Of a DNA stretch of 11,086 nt, positions 1 to 6,979 are shown in pieces. Under the pieces are notes generated by a model. The model was given only the letters and a program-made list of their open reading frames with translations. It made no database searches and was not told where the DNA came from. The translations under genes were made by a program, and so were the position numbers. This DNA comes from an uncultured Alistipes sp. (GTDB taxonomy: Bacteria > Bacteroidota > Bacteroidia > Bacteroidales > Rikenellaceae): NCBI GenBank assembly GCA_900770585.1, contig CAAGKW010000117.1:1-11086 (forward strand), in the 5' to 3' direction. Numbering within the stretch: position 1 is the first letter of the stretch; every line of letters begins with the position of its first letter.

Positions 1-572
1 GTCAGACTTTGGCTGAGTTTGCACAGCAGAACGTATTCGATGTATTGGGTATGAAGGACACTTCGTATGGTCCGATCGTCGAGAAGAAGAAGTTGAATCG
101 TGTAGCTCCGACCGAGAAGCAGCCTGATGGTACGATCCTGTTGGGTAGCGTTCACGATCCTCTGGCTCGCGTGCTCAACCACGGCAATTCGGGTAACGCA
201 GGTGTGTTCTCGACTGCTGAGGATCTGGCGATTTTGTACGCAGCTCTGCTCAATGGTGGCGAGATCAATGGTCATCGCATTATGGGTCGCCTGACGGTTG
301 ATAAGATGTTCTCGGTGCCCGAGAATGTTAAGCATCTGGGTCGTACGCTGGGTTGGGATAGCTACTCGTCTTATGCAGGCAACAAGGGCGATCTGTTCTC
401 GTCGAAGGCTGTTTGCCACACGGGTTATACGGGTACGTCGGTAGTTCTCGATCCCGAGAATGATGTAGCGATGATCCTGCTGACCAATGCAGTTCACCCC
501 AGCGATAGCGGTCGTACGGGTCGTCTGCGCTCGGCTGTTGCCAACCTGGTGGCAGGCGCAATTATGGACTAA
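1..572 (+). CDS. Beta-lactamase-family serine hydrolase, C-terminal part (5' end outside window)
   Basis: This is the C-terminal part of a serine hydrolase of the beta-lactamase/penicillin-binding-protein fold (Pfam PF00144 family by recognition). The frame is open from base 3 (first full codon CAG) to the TAA at 570-572, so the true start lies upstream; the TTG at 9-11 is an internal Leu, not a start. Visible family features are the stretch around 149-240 reading DPLARVLNHGNSGNAGVFS followed by TAEDLAILYAALLNGG, which is typical of EstB/class C-like members, and an HTG triad (bases 417-425, in VCHTGYTGTS) that takes the place of the KTG box. The catalytic SxxK and YxN motifs should be upstream and cannot be checked. 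Members act on ester or amide bonds, often of cell-wall peptides or beta-lactams; the substrate here is unknown. Only 13 bases separate it from the next gene, suggesting co-transcription. It is not a close paralogue of the lipoprotein hydrolase at 2132-3610: the loops before the HTG motif differ greatly. Confidence 0.88.
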   Translation, partial: QTLAEFAQQNVFDVLGMKDTSYGPIVEKKKLNRVAPTEKQPDGTILLGSVHDPLARVLNHGNSGNAGVFSTAEDLAILYAALLNGGEINGHRIMGRLTVDKMFSVPENVKHLGRTLGWDSYSSYAGNKGDLFSSKAVCHTGYTGTSVVLDPENDVAMILLTNAVHPSDSGRTGRLRSAVANLVAGAIMD

Positions 573-585
573 TACTCTACATTGA

Positions 586-1488
586 TTGAAGAAGCTGATA
601 CTTAGCCTTTTGGCTCTCTTGGCGACTGCGTTGGTTGCCGAGGCATACACTCCGCGCGCGCTCGACGATATTCCGAATGTGAATGTCGCCGACGCGCGTC
701 GTTTTACGAGTAATCCCGATGGGATATTGTCGGTGGCAGCGGTTGATAGCATCGACCGTATGCTCTACTCGTTGCGTGAGGATCGTACGGCCGAGGTAGC
801 GGTTGTGGCTGTTGGGTCGATTGGCTCGGAGGACGTATTCGAATTTTCGCATTCGCTGTTTCAGAGGTGGGGTATCGGCGAGAAGGATCGCAACAATGGT
901 CTGCTGATATTCCTTGTGTTGGATCAGCGCGAGATCCGATTTATCACGGGTTATGGCGTCGAGGGCGTGCTGCCTGATGCGTTGTGCCGACGAATCCAGG
1001 AGCACTATATGGTGCCCTCGTTCCGCGAGGACGATTGGGACGCTGGTATGGTCGCGGGTGTAGCTGTGGTGTGTGAGCTGTTGCGAGGCACGGAACTCTA
1101 TTTTGGTGCTGAGGAAGAGGAGTTTACGATGGCAGATGCCATTGCGATCTTCACTTCGATGGGCGTGTTCGGATTGCTGATTATGTTGGTGATCTACCTC
1201 GCACAGCCCAAATGTAGAGTGTGTGGCAAGCGTAAGTTGCGTTTGATCAGCTCGCGTGTTGTGGAGCGCACGGTCGATTTCGAGATAGTCGAAAATGTCT
1301 ATACCTGCCGCAAGTGCGGTACCACGCAGGTGCGCACATCGCGTCGACTTCGCAATCCGGGTCCGGGTGGTATCGGTGGTGGCGGCATCGGCGCGGGTGG
1401 TTTCGGCGGTTTCCGAGGTGGCGGCGGCTTTGGAGGAGGCTTTGGTGGCGGCTTCTCGGGCGGTGGTGGCGCAGGCTCACGTTTTTAA
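586..1488 (+). CDS. TPM-domain (YgcG-type) membrane protein with zinc ribbon and Gly-rich tail
   Basis: Predicted 300-residue protein. Residues 1-20 form a signal peptide (MKK, Leu-rich core, cleavage probably after AEA). Residues about 28-167 are a TPM domain (PF04536), with the characteristic core FQRWGIGEKDRNNGLLIFL and then TGYGVEGVLPDAL. Residues about 184-206 are a hydrophobic membrane span. Next comes a four-Cys zinc ribbon (C210-x2-C213 and C241-x2-C244), and residues 259-298 are almost all Gly with Phe, ending SRF. If the signal peptide is cleaved, the TPM domain is periplasmic and the ribbon and tail cytoplasmic (inference). The start is TTG at 586: an in-frame TGA sits directly upstream at 583-585, the next in-frame Met is residue 59, inside the TPM domain, and the MKKLILSLLALL start is a proper signal sequence. 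TPM proteins are associated with membrane stress, photosystem II repair and, in some cases, phosphatase activity; the bacterial role is unsettled. The partner lemA follows after 39 bases. Confidence 0.88.
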   Translation: MKKLILSLLALLATALVAEAYTPRALDDIPNVNVADARRFTSNPDGILSVAAVDSIDRMLYSLREDRTAEVAVVAVGSIGSEDVFEFSHSLFQRWGIGEKDRNNGLLIFLVLDQREIRFITGYGVEGVLPDALCRRIQEHYMVPSFREDDWDAGMVAGVAVVCELLRGTELYFGAEEEEFTMADAIAIFTSMGVFGLLIMLVIYLAQPKCRVCGKRKLRLISSRVVERTVDFEIVENVYTCRKCGTTQVRTSRRLRNPGPGGIGGGGIGAGGFGGFRGGGGFGGGFGGGFSGGGGAGSRF

Positions 1489-1527
1489 TTTGTAAAGTAT
1501 AAACAGAAAATAACTATAACAAGGACT

Positions 1528-2106
1528 ATGAAAAAAGGTATTATTGGAATTGTCGTGGTGGCAGTGTTGGCCATCTGGGCATACTCGGGCTACAATGGTC
1601 TGGTTGTGAAGGACGAGGCTGTTGCTAACAAATGGGCGGCGGTTGAGGCTGATTATCAGCGTCGTGCCGACCTGATTCCCAATCTTGTAGCTACGGTTAA
1701 GGGCTATGCCGAGCACGAGAGTTCGACGTTGCAGGGCGTAACCGAGGCTCGCACGAAGGCCACTTCGGTGCAGATGAATGTTGAGGATCTGACCGAGGAG
1801 AACTTGAAGGCATACCAGCAGGCGCAGAGCGAGGTTTCGTCGGCTTTGGGTCGCCTGATTGCGGTTGCCGAGAGCTATCCCGAATTGAAGGCTAACGAGA
1901 ACTTCCGCGATTTGCAGGTTCAGTTGGAGGGCACAGAGAATCGTATTTCGGTGTCGCGCAAGGAGTTTAACAATGCGGTGCAGGCATACAACGTAGCAGT
2001 TCGTCGTTTCCCGACGAATCTGTTGGCGTCGGTGTTTGGTTTCGATCGCAAGGCTGCGTTCTCGGCTGATGAGGGTGCAGAGAAGGCTCCGACGGTTGAA
2101 TTTTAA
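1528..2106 (+). CDS. lemA: LemA family protein
   Basis: Predicted 192-residue LemA protein (PF04011), the usual length for the family. It begins with a single membrane anchor at residues 4-19 and has no cleavage site, so most of the helical bundle should lie outside the cytoplasm. Family landmarks are clear: YNGLVVKDEAVANKWAAVEA then DYQRRADLIPNLVATVKGYA (residues 22-61), LEGTENRISVSRKEFNNAV (133-151), and the terminal FPTNLLASVFGF (161-172). The start is ATG at 1528, preceded by AAGGA at 1521-1525, one of the few Shine-Dalgarno-like sites in this window. LemA and TPM proteins are neighbours in many bacteria, and LemA has been tied to envelope homeostasis, but no biochemical activity is established. 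Here it lies 39 bases after the TPM gene and 25 bases before a serine-hydrolase lipoprotein, without an evident promoter, so it is likely part of the same transcript. Confidence 0.95.
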   Translation: MKKGIIGIVVVAVLAIWAYSGYNGLVVKDEAVANKWAAVEADYQRRADLIPNLVATVKGYAEHESSTLQGVTEARTKATSVQMNVEDLTEENLKAYQQAQSEVSSALGRLIAVAESYPELKANENFRDLQVQLEGTENRISVSRKEFNNAVQAYNVAVRRFPTNLLASVFGFDRKAAFSADEGAEKAPTVEF

Positions 2107-2131
2107 TAACTATAAATAATCAAAAGAGAAG

Positions 2132-3610
2132 ATGAAGAAATTTTTACTCTACTTGTCAGCTATTATGCTGGCATCGTGCGTGTTGGTATCGTGCGACGAC
2201 AAACCGACTCCCGAACCCGGTCCCGACACACCGTCAACCCCCAAAACGGGCAAGGAGATCACCTCGATGACGTTGGTACCCGCCAAGAATGCAGGTTTGA
2301 AGTCGGTATGTACCGGTTTCCTGCTGTTCGATACCTACAACCTGATCGTTCCCGTAGGCTACGAGATTGGCGAGATGGTATTCGACTTCAAGGTGTCGGA
2401 GGGTGCTAAGGTAACGCTTGGTGCAACCACCAATGAGGTTATCTCGGGCGAGACGAAGATCAACGCCTCGAAGTTGTTCTACGTAACCGTAACGGCTGAG
2501 AATGGTCAAAAGAAACTCTTCTATGTCGATGTTCGCAATGGTGTCGATGCATTCGACAAGAAGGTGCTGACCTTTATGCGCAACTACAACCTGCCGGGTA
2601 TGTCGGTATCGGTTGCCGATAAGGGTAAGTTGGTTTACTCGCGTGGTTATGGCTATGCCGATAAGGAGAACCGTGAGCGTATGGATCGTGGTCATATGTT
2701 GCGTTTGGCAAGTGTGTCGAAGACCTTCTGCTCGATGGCTATTCAGCGTCTGATCGACGAGGGTAAGCTCTCGCTGACCGACAAGCCGTTCGCTGAGGGT
2801 GGTATTCTGGCTGAGGACTTCCCCGAGATTAAGGCTGGTAATGAGAAGATTACGATTCGCAACCTGTTGGAGCACCAGAATGGTTGGAATGACAACGCTG
2901 ATCCCTATGATCCTATGTTCTCGTCGGCTACCAATGGTATGACCTCGGATCAGACCATCGAGTACGCTTTGAAGCGCTATGGATTTAGCGACGAGCCGGG
3001 TACGACCTACAACTACTCGAACTTGGGTTACTGTATTTTGGGTCGTGTGATCGAGAAGATCACCGGTATGGAGTACGAGGATTATATGCAGCAGGAGGTT
3101 GCCGAGAAGGCAGGTTGCTATACGGTTCAGGTAGGTTCGGATACCAAGGCTAATCGCAAGCCGAAGGAGTGCGTATTCTATGCTCCGAGCGGTTACAACG
3201 CTTATGGTAAGAATATGCGTCGTTTGGATTCGTGCGGTGGTCTGATCGCATCGACCGATGACCTTGTACGTATGTGCTCGGCTATCGACGGTCTTGACGG
3301 CTATCCCGAGATCTTCCCGCAGTCGACTTTGGATCGAATGTTCACTCCCTCGGCGTCGTATAAGCGCTATGGTTTGGGTTGGCGTATGAACCACTCGTCG
3401 TTGCTGCCTGGCTGTATGTACCATACGGGTAACATCGCAGGTACTGCATCGTTGATGATCCGTGGCGGTGATGGTCACCACATTGCGCTGGTGAACAACT
3501 CGCGTACCTACGATAATTTCAACGGTACCAGCCTCGATACCGCTCAGATTATTTTGGGTGATGAGTTGTGGGATTTCCGCCAGCTGCCCTCTGAGGACCT
3601 GTTCGAGTAA
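2132..3610 (+). CDS. Serine-hydrolase lipoprotein (beta-lactamase family) with N-terminal beta-sandwich-like domain
   Basis: Predicted 492-residue lipoprotein. The signal peptide contains two candidate lipobox cysteines, C16 (LASC) and C21 (LVSC). C21 is followed by DDK and a Pro/Thr-rich linker, so it is the likelier anchor, and the acidic pair resembles the surface-export signal described for Bacteroidota lipoproteins. Residues about 40-137 (from KEITSMTLVPA to KKLFYVDVRNG) look like one of the Ig-like or DUF5018-like sandwich domains common on Bacteroidota surface proteins; that assignment is tentative. Residues about 140-480 are the catalytic domain (PF00144), with SxxK at S194-VS-K197, YxN at Y295-S-N297, and HTG at H431-G433, so all three catalytic motifs are intact. 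Likely activities are D-amino-acid peptidase, esterase or carboxypeptidase; true beta-lactamase activity cannot be inferred. The start is ATG at 2132 with purine-rich AAAGAGAAG just before it. It is the last gene of the cluster and ends 20 bases before a terminator hairpin. Confidence 0.92.
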   Translation: MKKFLLYLSAIMLASCVLVSCDDKPTPEPGPDTPSTPKTGKEITSMTLVPAKNAGLKSVCTGFLLFDTYNLIVPVGYEIGEMVFDFKVSEGAKVTLGATTNEVISGETKINASKLFYVTVTAENGQKKLFYVDVRNGVDAFDKKVLTFMRNYNLPGMSVSVADKGKLVYSRGYGYADKENRERMDRGHMLRLASVSKTFCSMAIQRLIDEGKLSLTDKPFAEGGILAEDFPEIKAGNEKITIRNLLEHQNGWNDNADPYDPMFSSATNGMTSDQTIEYALKRYGFSDEPGTTYNYSNLGYCILGRVIEKITGMEYEDYMQQEVAEKAGCYTVQVGSDTKANRKPKECVFYAPSGYNAYGKNMRRLDSCGGLIASTDDLVRMCSAIDGLDGYPEIFPQSTLDRMFTPSASYKRYGLGWRMNHSSLLPGCMYHTGNIAGTASLMIRGGDGHHIALVNNSRTYDNFNGTSLDTAQIILGDELWDFRQLPSEDLFE

Positions 3611-3630
3611 TTCGACGGTTGCCGCATAAC

Positions 3631-3665
3631 AAAAAGGCGTAACGCTCAGTGCGTTACGCCTTTTT
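3631..3665. terminator. Bidirectional intrinsic terminator between the hydrolase lipoprotein and sufS
   Basis: A perfect 10-bp stem, GGCGTAACGC at 3636-3645 pairing with GCGTTACGCC at 3651-3660 around a 5-base loop, is flanked by AAAAA (3631-3635) and TTTTTT (3661-3666). The U-tract is therefore present on both strands. It can end the plus-strand envelope cluster, whose last stop is at 3610, and the minus-strand suf operon, whose last stop is at 3686. Confidence 0.93.
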
Positions 3666-3685
3666 TATTTGTGTGAATATATTCT

Positions 3686-4903
3686 CTATCGCAACATTCT
3701 TGCAGCGCGACGCACACCTTCCACAAGGCGATCGATCTCCTCGCGGGTGTTGTACAATGCAAACGACGCACGACACATACCCGTTACACCGAAGTGCGTC
3801 ATCACGGGCTCGGCACAGTGCTGACCCGTACGAATCGCAATGCCCAACTTGTCGAGAATCATACCTACGTCGTAGTGGTGCGCCCCGTCGAGGTTGAACG
3901 AACAGATGGCGCATTTCTCCGTTGCCTCGCCATAGATTCGCAAACCGTCGATCTTGTTCAGTGATTTAGTGGCATAGTCAAGCAGATCGCGCTCGTGAGC
4001 AGCTATCGCCTTAGCGTCAAGCGTTTGCAACCACTCGATCGCGCGGCCCAACCCAATCGCACCGATAAAGTTCGCCGTTCCCGCCTCGAATTTGAGGGGC
4101 AGGGGAGCGAATGTCGTGCGTTCGAACGAAACGCGATCGACCATATCGCCACCGCTCATATATGGGGGCATTGTGTCGAGCAGTGCCTCCTTTCCGTAGA
4201 GCACGCCGATACCCGTCGGACCATAGAGTTTGTGTCCCGAAAAGGCGTAGAAATCGCAATCCAACGCCTTAACATCGACCCCTCCGTGCACCACGCCCTG
4301 GCAACCATCGACCATCACCACAGCGCCAACGGCGTGAGCGGCATCGATCACACGACGTAGGTCGGGCATAGTGCCTAACGTATTAGAAGCCTGAGTGATA
4401 GCAACCAATTTGGTGTGTTCGTCGAGCAGTTCGCCGAGCTTCTCGTAGCACACCTCGCCGCGATCGTCAAAGGGCAACACGCGCAACTGCGCACCCGCAC
4501 GCTCGGCAGCCAACTGCCACGGCACGATGTTCGAGTGGTGTTCCATCTCGCTGACGACGATATTGTCGCCCTCACGGAGGAATTTCGAGCACCAACTCTG
4601 CGCCACGAGGTTGATCGAGGCTGTCGCACCCGCCGTAAAGACGATCTCGGTGCGCGACTCGGCTCCAATAAACGCCCGCACACGCTCGCGCGCCTGCTCA
4701 TAGAGGTCGGTGCACTGCTCCGAAAGGTAGTGAACCCCACGATGAATGTTGGCATTCATTTCGCGGTGCAGGCGGTCGATTTCGTCGATCACGCAAGCGG
4801 GTTTCTGCGCCGTTGCGCCACTATCCAAATAGACCAGCGGACGGCCGTGCACCTCACGCGCAAGGATCGGGAACTCTTCTCGTATTTTGTTGATGTCGAA
4901 CAT
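3686..4903 (-). CDS. sufS: Cysteine desulfurase SufS
   Basis: Predicted 405-residue PLP-dependent group II cysteine desulfurase, nearly the same length as E. coli SufS (406). It removes sulfur from L-cysteine as an enzyme-bound persulfide and passes it to the SufBCD scaffold in the cytoplasm. Visible residues: the PLP Schiff-base lysine K225 in FSGHKLYGPTGIG, the PLP-stacking H123 in MEHHSNIVPW, D199 and Q202 in VDGCQ, and the persulfide-forming Cys C363 in RTGQHCAEP, followed by MCRASFALYNT. The start ATG (4901-4903) is separated by one base from the sufD stop codon, with GGAAAAG upstream inside the sufD 3' end, so translation is probably coupled. It is the last gene of the operon and is followed by the terminator at 3631-3665. 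No sufE or sufU partner is visible in the window; either it lies elsewhere or the enzyme uses another sulfur acceptor. Confidence 0.97.
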   Translation of the reverse strand: MFDINKIREEFPILAREVHGRPLVYLDSGATAQKPACVIDEIDRLHREMNANIHRGVHYLSEQCTDLYEQARERVRAFIGAESRTEIVFTAGATASINLVAQSWCSKFLREGDNIVVSEMEHHSNIVPWQLAAERAGAQLRVLPFDDRGEVCYEKLGELLDEHTKLVAITQASNTLGTMPDLRRVIDAAHAVGAVVMVDGCQGVVHGGVDVKALDCDFYAFSGHKLYGPTGIGVLYGKEALLDTMPPYMSGGDMVDRVSFERTTFAPLPLKFEAGTANFIGAIGLGRAIEWLQTLDAKAIAAHERDLLDYATKSLNKIDGLRIYGEATEKCAICSFNLDGAHHYDVGMILDKLGIAIRTGQHCAEPVMTHFGVTGMCRASFALYNTREEIDRLVEGVRRAARMLR

Positions 4904-4904
4904 A

Positions 4905-6200
4905 TTACATCTTTTCCAATTTGGCTGCTGTCAGTTCGCTGATGTGGCGACACATATTCGGGCAACCGCAATGTTGTACCACGTCATAGGCGAATCCCTC
5001 GATTTGCAAACGTCGCGCCTGCTGTTCGCTCAATCCGCGCTGACGCATATAGTAGATCGCCTCGTCGTCCAGCTGACCGACCGTAGCTCCGTGCGTACAC
5101 TTCACGTCGTCGGCATAGATCTCCAACTGCGGTTGAGTGTAGATTCGCGCTGTGTCGCTGAGCAGGAGGTTGCGGCTTTGCTGCTGTGCGTCAGTGCGTT
5201 GAGCATCCTGCGCAACATAGACCATACCCGCAAACGAGCCCACTGCCGTACCTGCGGCCACTCCCTTGACGAGCGAGTAGCTACGGCAGTCGGGTGCAAG
5301 GTGACGCACTGCCATATTGATGTCGCAATGCTCCTCGCCACTGCACAGATACAACGCCCACACGTCGCTAACAGCCTCAGGCTCAGTGAGTGAAGTGTTG
5401 TACGCTGCACGTACATATCCCTCACCCGTCTTACTGCACATTGTTGAGCAGTGACTTTCGCCCATCTGAGCGATATAATTGTTGTTTACGATCGAGCAAT
5501 TCGACTGTAAATCATAGAGTTCGGTAAAGTGAACATCGGCCGCACGACCAACGATCGCTTCGCGTGTGAAACCGACCATCACGCGCCCCGATCCTGCTGA
5601 GCGGTGAGTTACGATCACCTCGCCACGAGCACCCTCATCGGCCACAACCAACGCCTGAGCGAAACACATTTCCGATTCACCCTCAGCGTGATATGCGCAA
5701 TCGACGACGATCGGAGTCTGCACCTCCACGCTCGCAGGCAGATAGACAAACGCACCATCTTGAACAAACATTCGGGTCAAAGCGGTCGGTGCGTCACCCA
5801 TATCGGCGGCAGAGTCGAGCCACTTCTCGACCATTGCGCCATATTCTGCCGAGCACGCTGCCGCACGTAACGACCCATAGACCGCGCCTTCGGGACTCAC
5901 GCACAACCCTTCGGTTGCCACGCGCCCGTTACGCAACTCAATGCGATAGGCCTCAGCCTCAGGCAGTAGTGGTGCGGGATCGGGATGGCGTCGCGCAACG
6001 AAATATTGCTCCCACTCGCCTTCGACAAGTCGCTCGATGTTGCTATGCAGATATTGCTCCTGCTTAGCTGTTGGCAGACCGTTCAGGTTGAGCGAGGCGG
6101 CGGCATCACTACGTCGGGCATTGAACCACACGGGCAGTCCCTCGCCGATGATGTCGATATTCGACAGATAGCTATCTAACAAATTCTGTTTGGTAGGCAT
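4905..6200 (-). CDS. sufD: Fe-S cluster assembly protein SufD
   Basis: Predicted 431-residue SufD, the SufB paralogue that forms the SufB-SufC2-SufD scaffold for nascent Fe-S clusters. The N-terminal helical part is divergent; the central beta-helix and C-terminal region are recognisable. The diagnostic run is TQPQLEIYADDVKCTHGATV followed by GQLDDEAIYYMRQRGL (residues 355-390), in which C368 and H370 correspond to E. coli SufD C358 and H360, residues implicated in cluster assembly at the SufB-SufD interface. The C-terminal tail is unusual: HCGCPNMC places cysteines at 411, 413 and 417, close to the end. The start is ATG at 6198-6200, 11 bases after the sufC stop and without a clear Shine-Dalgarno sequence. 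The stop lies one base before the sufS start. The family call is secure; the function of the Cys-rich tail is unknown. Confidence 0.96.
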   Translation of the reverse strand: MPTKQNLLDSYLSNIDIIGEGLPVWFNARRSDAAASLNLNGLPTAKQEQYLHSNIERLVEGEWEQYFVARRHPDPAPLLPEAEAYRIELRNGRVATEGLCVSPEGAVYGSLRAAACSAEYGAMVEKWLDSAADMGDAPTALTRMFVQDGAFVYLPASVEVQTPIVVDCAYHAEGESEMCFAQALVVADEGARGEVIVTHRSAGSGRVMVGFTREAIVGRAADVHFTELYDLQSNCSIVNNNYIAQMGESHCSTMCSKTGEGYVRAAYNTSLTEPEAVSDVWALYLCSGEEHCDINMAVRHLAPDCRSYSLVKGVAAGTAVGSFAGMVYVAQDAQRTDAQQQSRNLLLSDTARIYTQPQLEIYADDVKCTHGATVGQLDDEAIYYMRQRGLSEQQARRLQIEGFAYDVVQHCGCPNMCRHISELTAAKLEKM

Positions 6201-6211
6201 ACTCGCGCGAC

Positions 6212-6961
6212 TTATTGATAATCGTTAATGAGCCAATCGTAACCTTCGGCTTCGAGCTTCAAAGCCAGTGACTTATCGCCCGTATGAATGATTCGACCCT
6301 TGTAGAGCACGTGCACAAAATCGGGCACGATGTAATCCAACAGACGCTGATAGTGGGTGATAACGACGGTCGCATTTTCGGGTGTATGGAGTTTGGTTAC
6401 GCCCGTAGCCACGATACGCAGAGCGTCGATATCCAGACCCGAATCGGTCTCGTCCAGAATCGCCAATTTCGGATCGAGCATAGCCATCTGGAAGATCTCG
6501 TTCTTCTTCTTCTCACCGCCCGAGAAACCCTCGTTCACGGCGCGGCTGGTGAGTTTCGAACTAAGTTCAACCACGGCACTCTTTTCGCGCATCAATTTGA
6601 GGAACTCGCCTGCGGTAAGAGGCTCCTGACCACGATGTTTGCGATGCTCGTTTACGGCCATTTTCATAAAGTTCGACATCGTAACGCCCGGGATCTCAAC
6701 CGGATATTGGAATCCGAGGAACAGACCCTCGCGAGCACGCTCTTCGATCGACATCTCCAAGAGGTTCTGTCCGCAGAAGGTCACTTCACCCTCTGTCACT
6801 TCGAACTTCTCGTTGCCTGCCAGCACCGATGCCAATGTACTTTTACCCGAGCCGTTGGGACCCATAATCGCGTGCACTTCGCCTGCACGAACTTCGAGGT
6901 TGATACCTCTCAATATCTCCTTGCCGCCGACGTTGGCGTGCAAATTCTTAACGCTTAACAT
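6212..6961 (-). CDS. sufC: Fe-S cluster assembly ATPase SufC
   Basis: Predicted 249-residue ABC-type ATPase of the SUF system, full length for the family (E. coli 248). It is a soluble ATPase that binds SufB and SufD and drives the conformational change needed for cluster formation; it is not a transporter subunit. Motifs in order: Walker A GPNGSGKST (34-42), Q-loop at Q85 in FQYPVEIPGV, ABC signature FSGGEKKKNE (146-155), Walker B LAILDE (166-171), D-loop SGLD (174-177) and switch histidine H203 in VITHYQRLLDYI. The KKKNE and ETDSGLDIDAL segments are hallmarks that separate SufC from transport ATPases. The start is ATG at 6959-6961, 18 AT-rich bases after the sufB stop with no Shine-Dalgarno match, as is usual in Bacteroidota. 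All catalytic residues are present. Confidence 0.98.
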   Translation of the reverse strand: MLSVKNLHANVGGKEILRGINLEVRAGEVHAIMGPNGSGKSTLASVLAGNEKFEVTEGEVTFCGQNLLEMSIEERAREGLFLGFQYPVEIPGVTMSNFMKMAVNEHRKHRGQEPLTAGEFLKLMREKSAVVELSSKLTSRAVNEGFSGGEKKKNEIFQMAMLDPKLAILDETDSGLDIDALRIVATGVTKLHTPENATVVITHYQRLLDYIVPDFVHVLYKGRIIHTGDKSLALKLEAEGYDWLINDYQ

Positions 6962-6979
6962 ATATTGTATCTATTTTTT

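Noticed and set aside
1354..1485. GGT/GGC-rich low-complexity DNA at the end of the TPM gene as a tandem repeat or recombination hotspot
   Set aside because: It encodes the Gly-Phe-rich tail normal for YgcG-type TPM proteins; codons vary and no exact repeat unit was seen.
2234..3481. A 415-codon open frame antisense to the serine-hydrolase lipoprotein
   Set aside because: Its translation is repetitive in Thr, Arg, His and Leu and has no recognisable domain. The opposite strand encodes a protein with all catalytic motifs. Long antisense frames arise here because the codons whose complements are stops (TTA, CTA, TCA) are rarely used.
3686..4903. SufS has QASN where E. coli SufS has HVSN, suggesting an altered active site
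   Set aside because: The PLP-contacting Asn is kept and other desulfurases of the same group, such as CsdA, also carry Gln there; catalytic K225, H123 and C363 are intact.
6212..6961. SufC as an ABC transporter ATPase
   Set aside because: The KKKNE after the signature motif, the ETDSGLDIDAL segment and the sufB/sufD neighbours identify the SUF ATPase; no membrane permease is adjacent.
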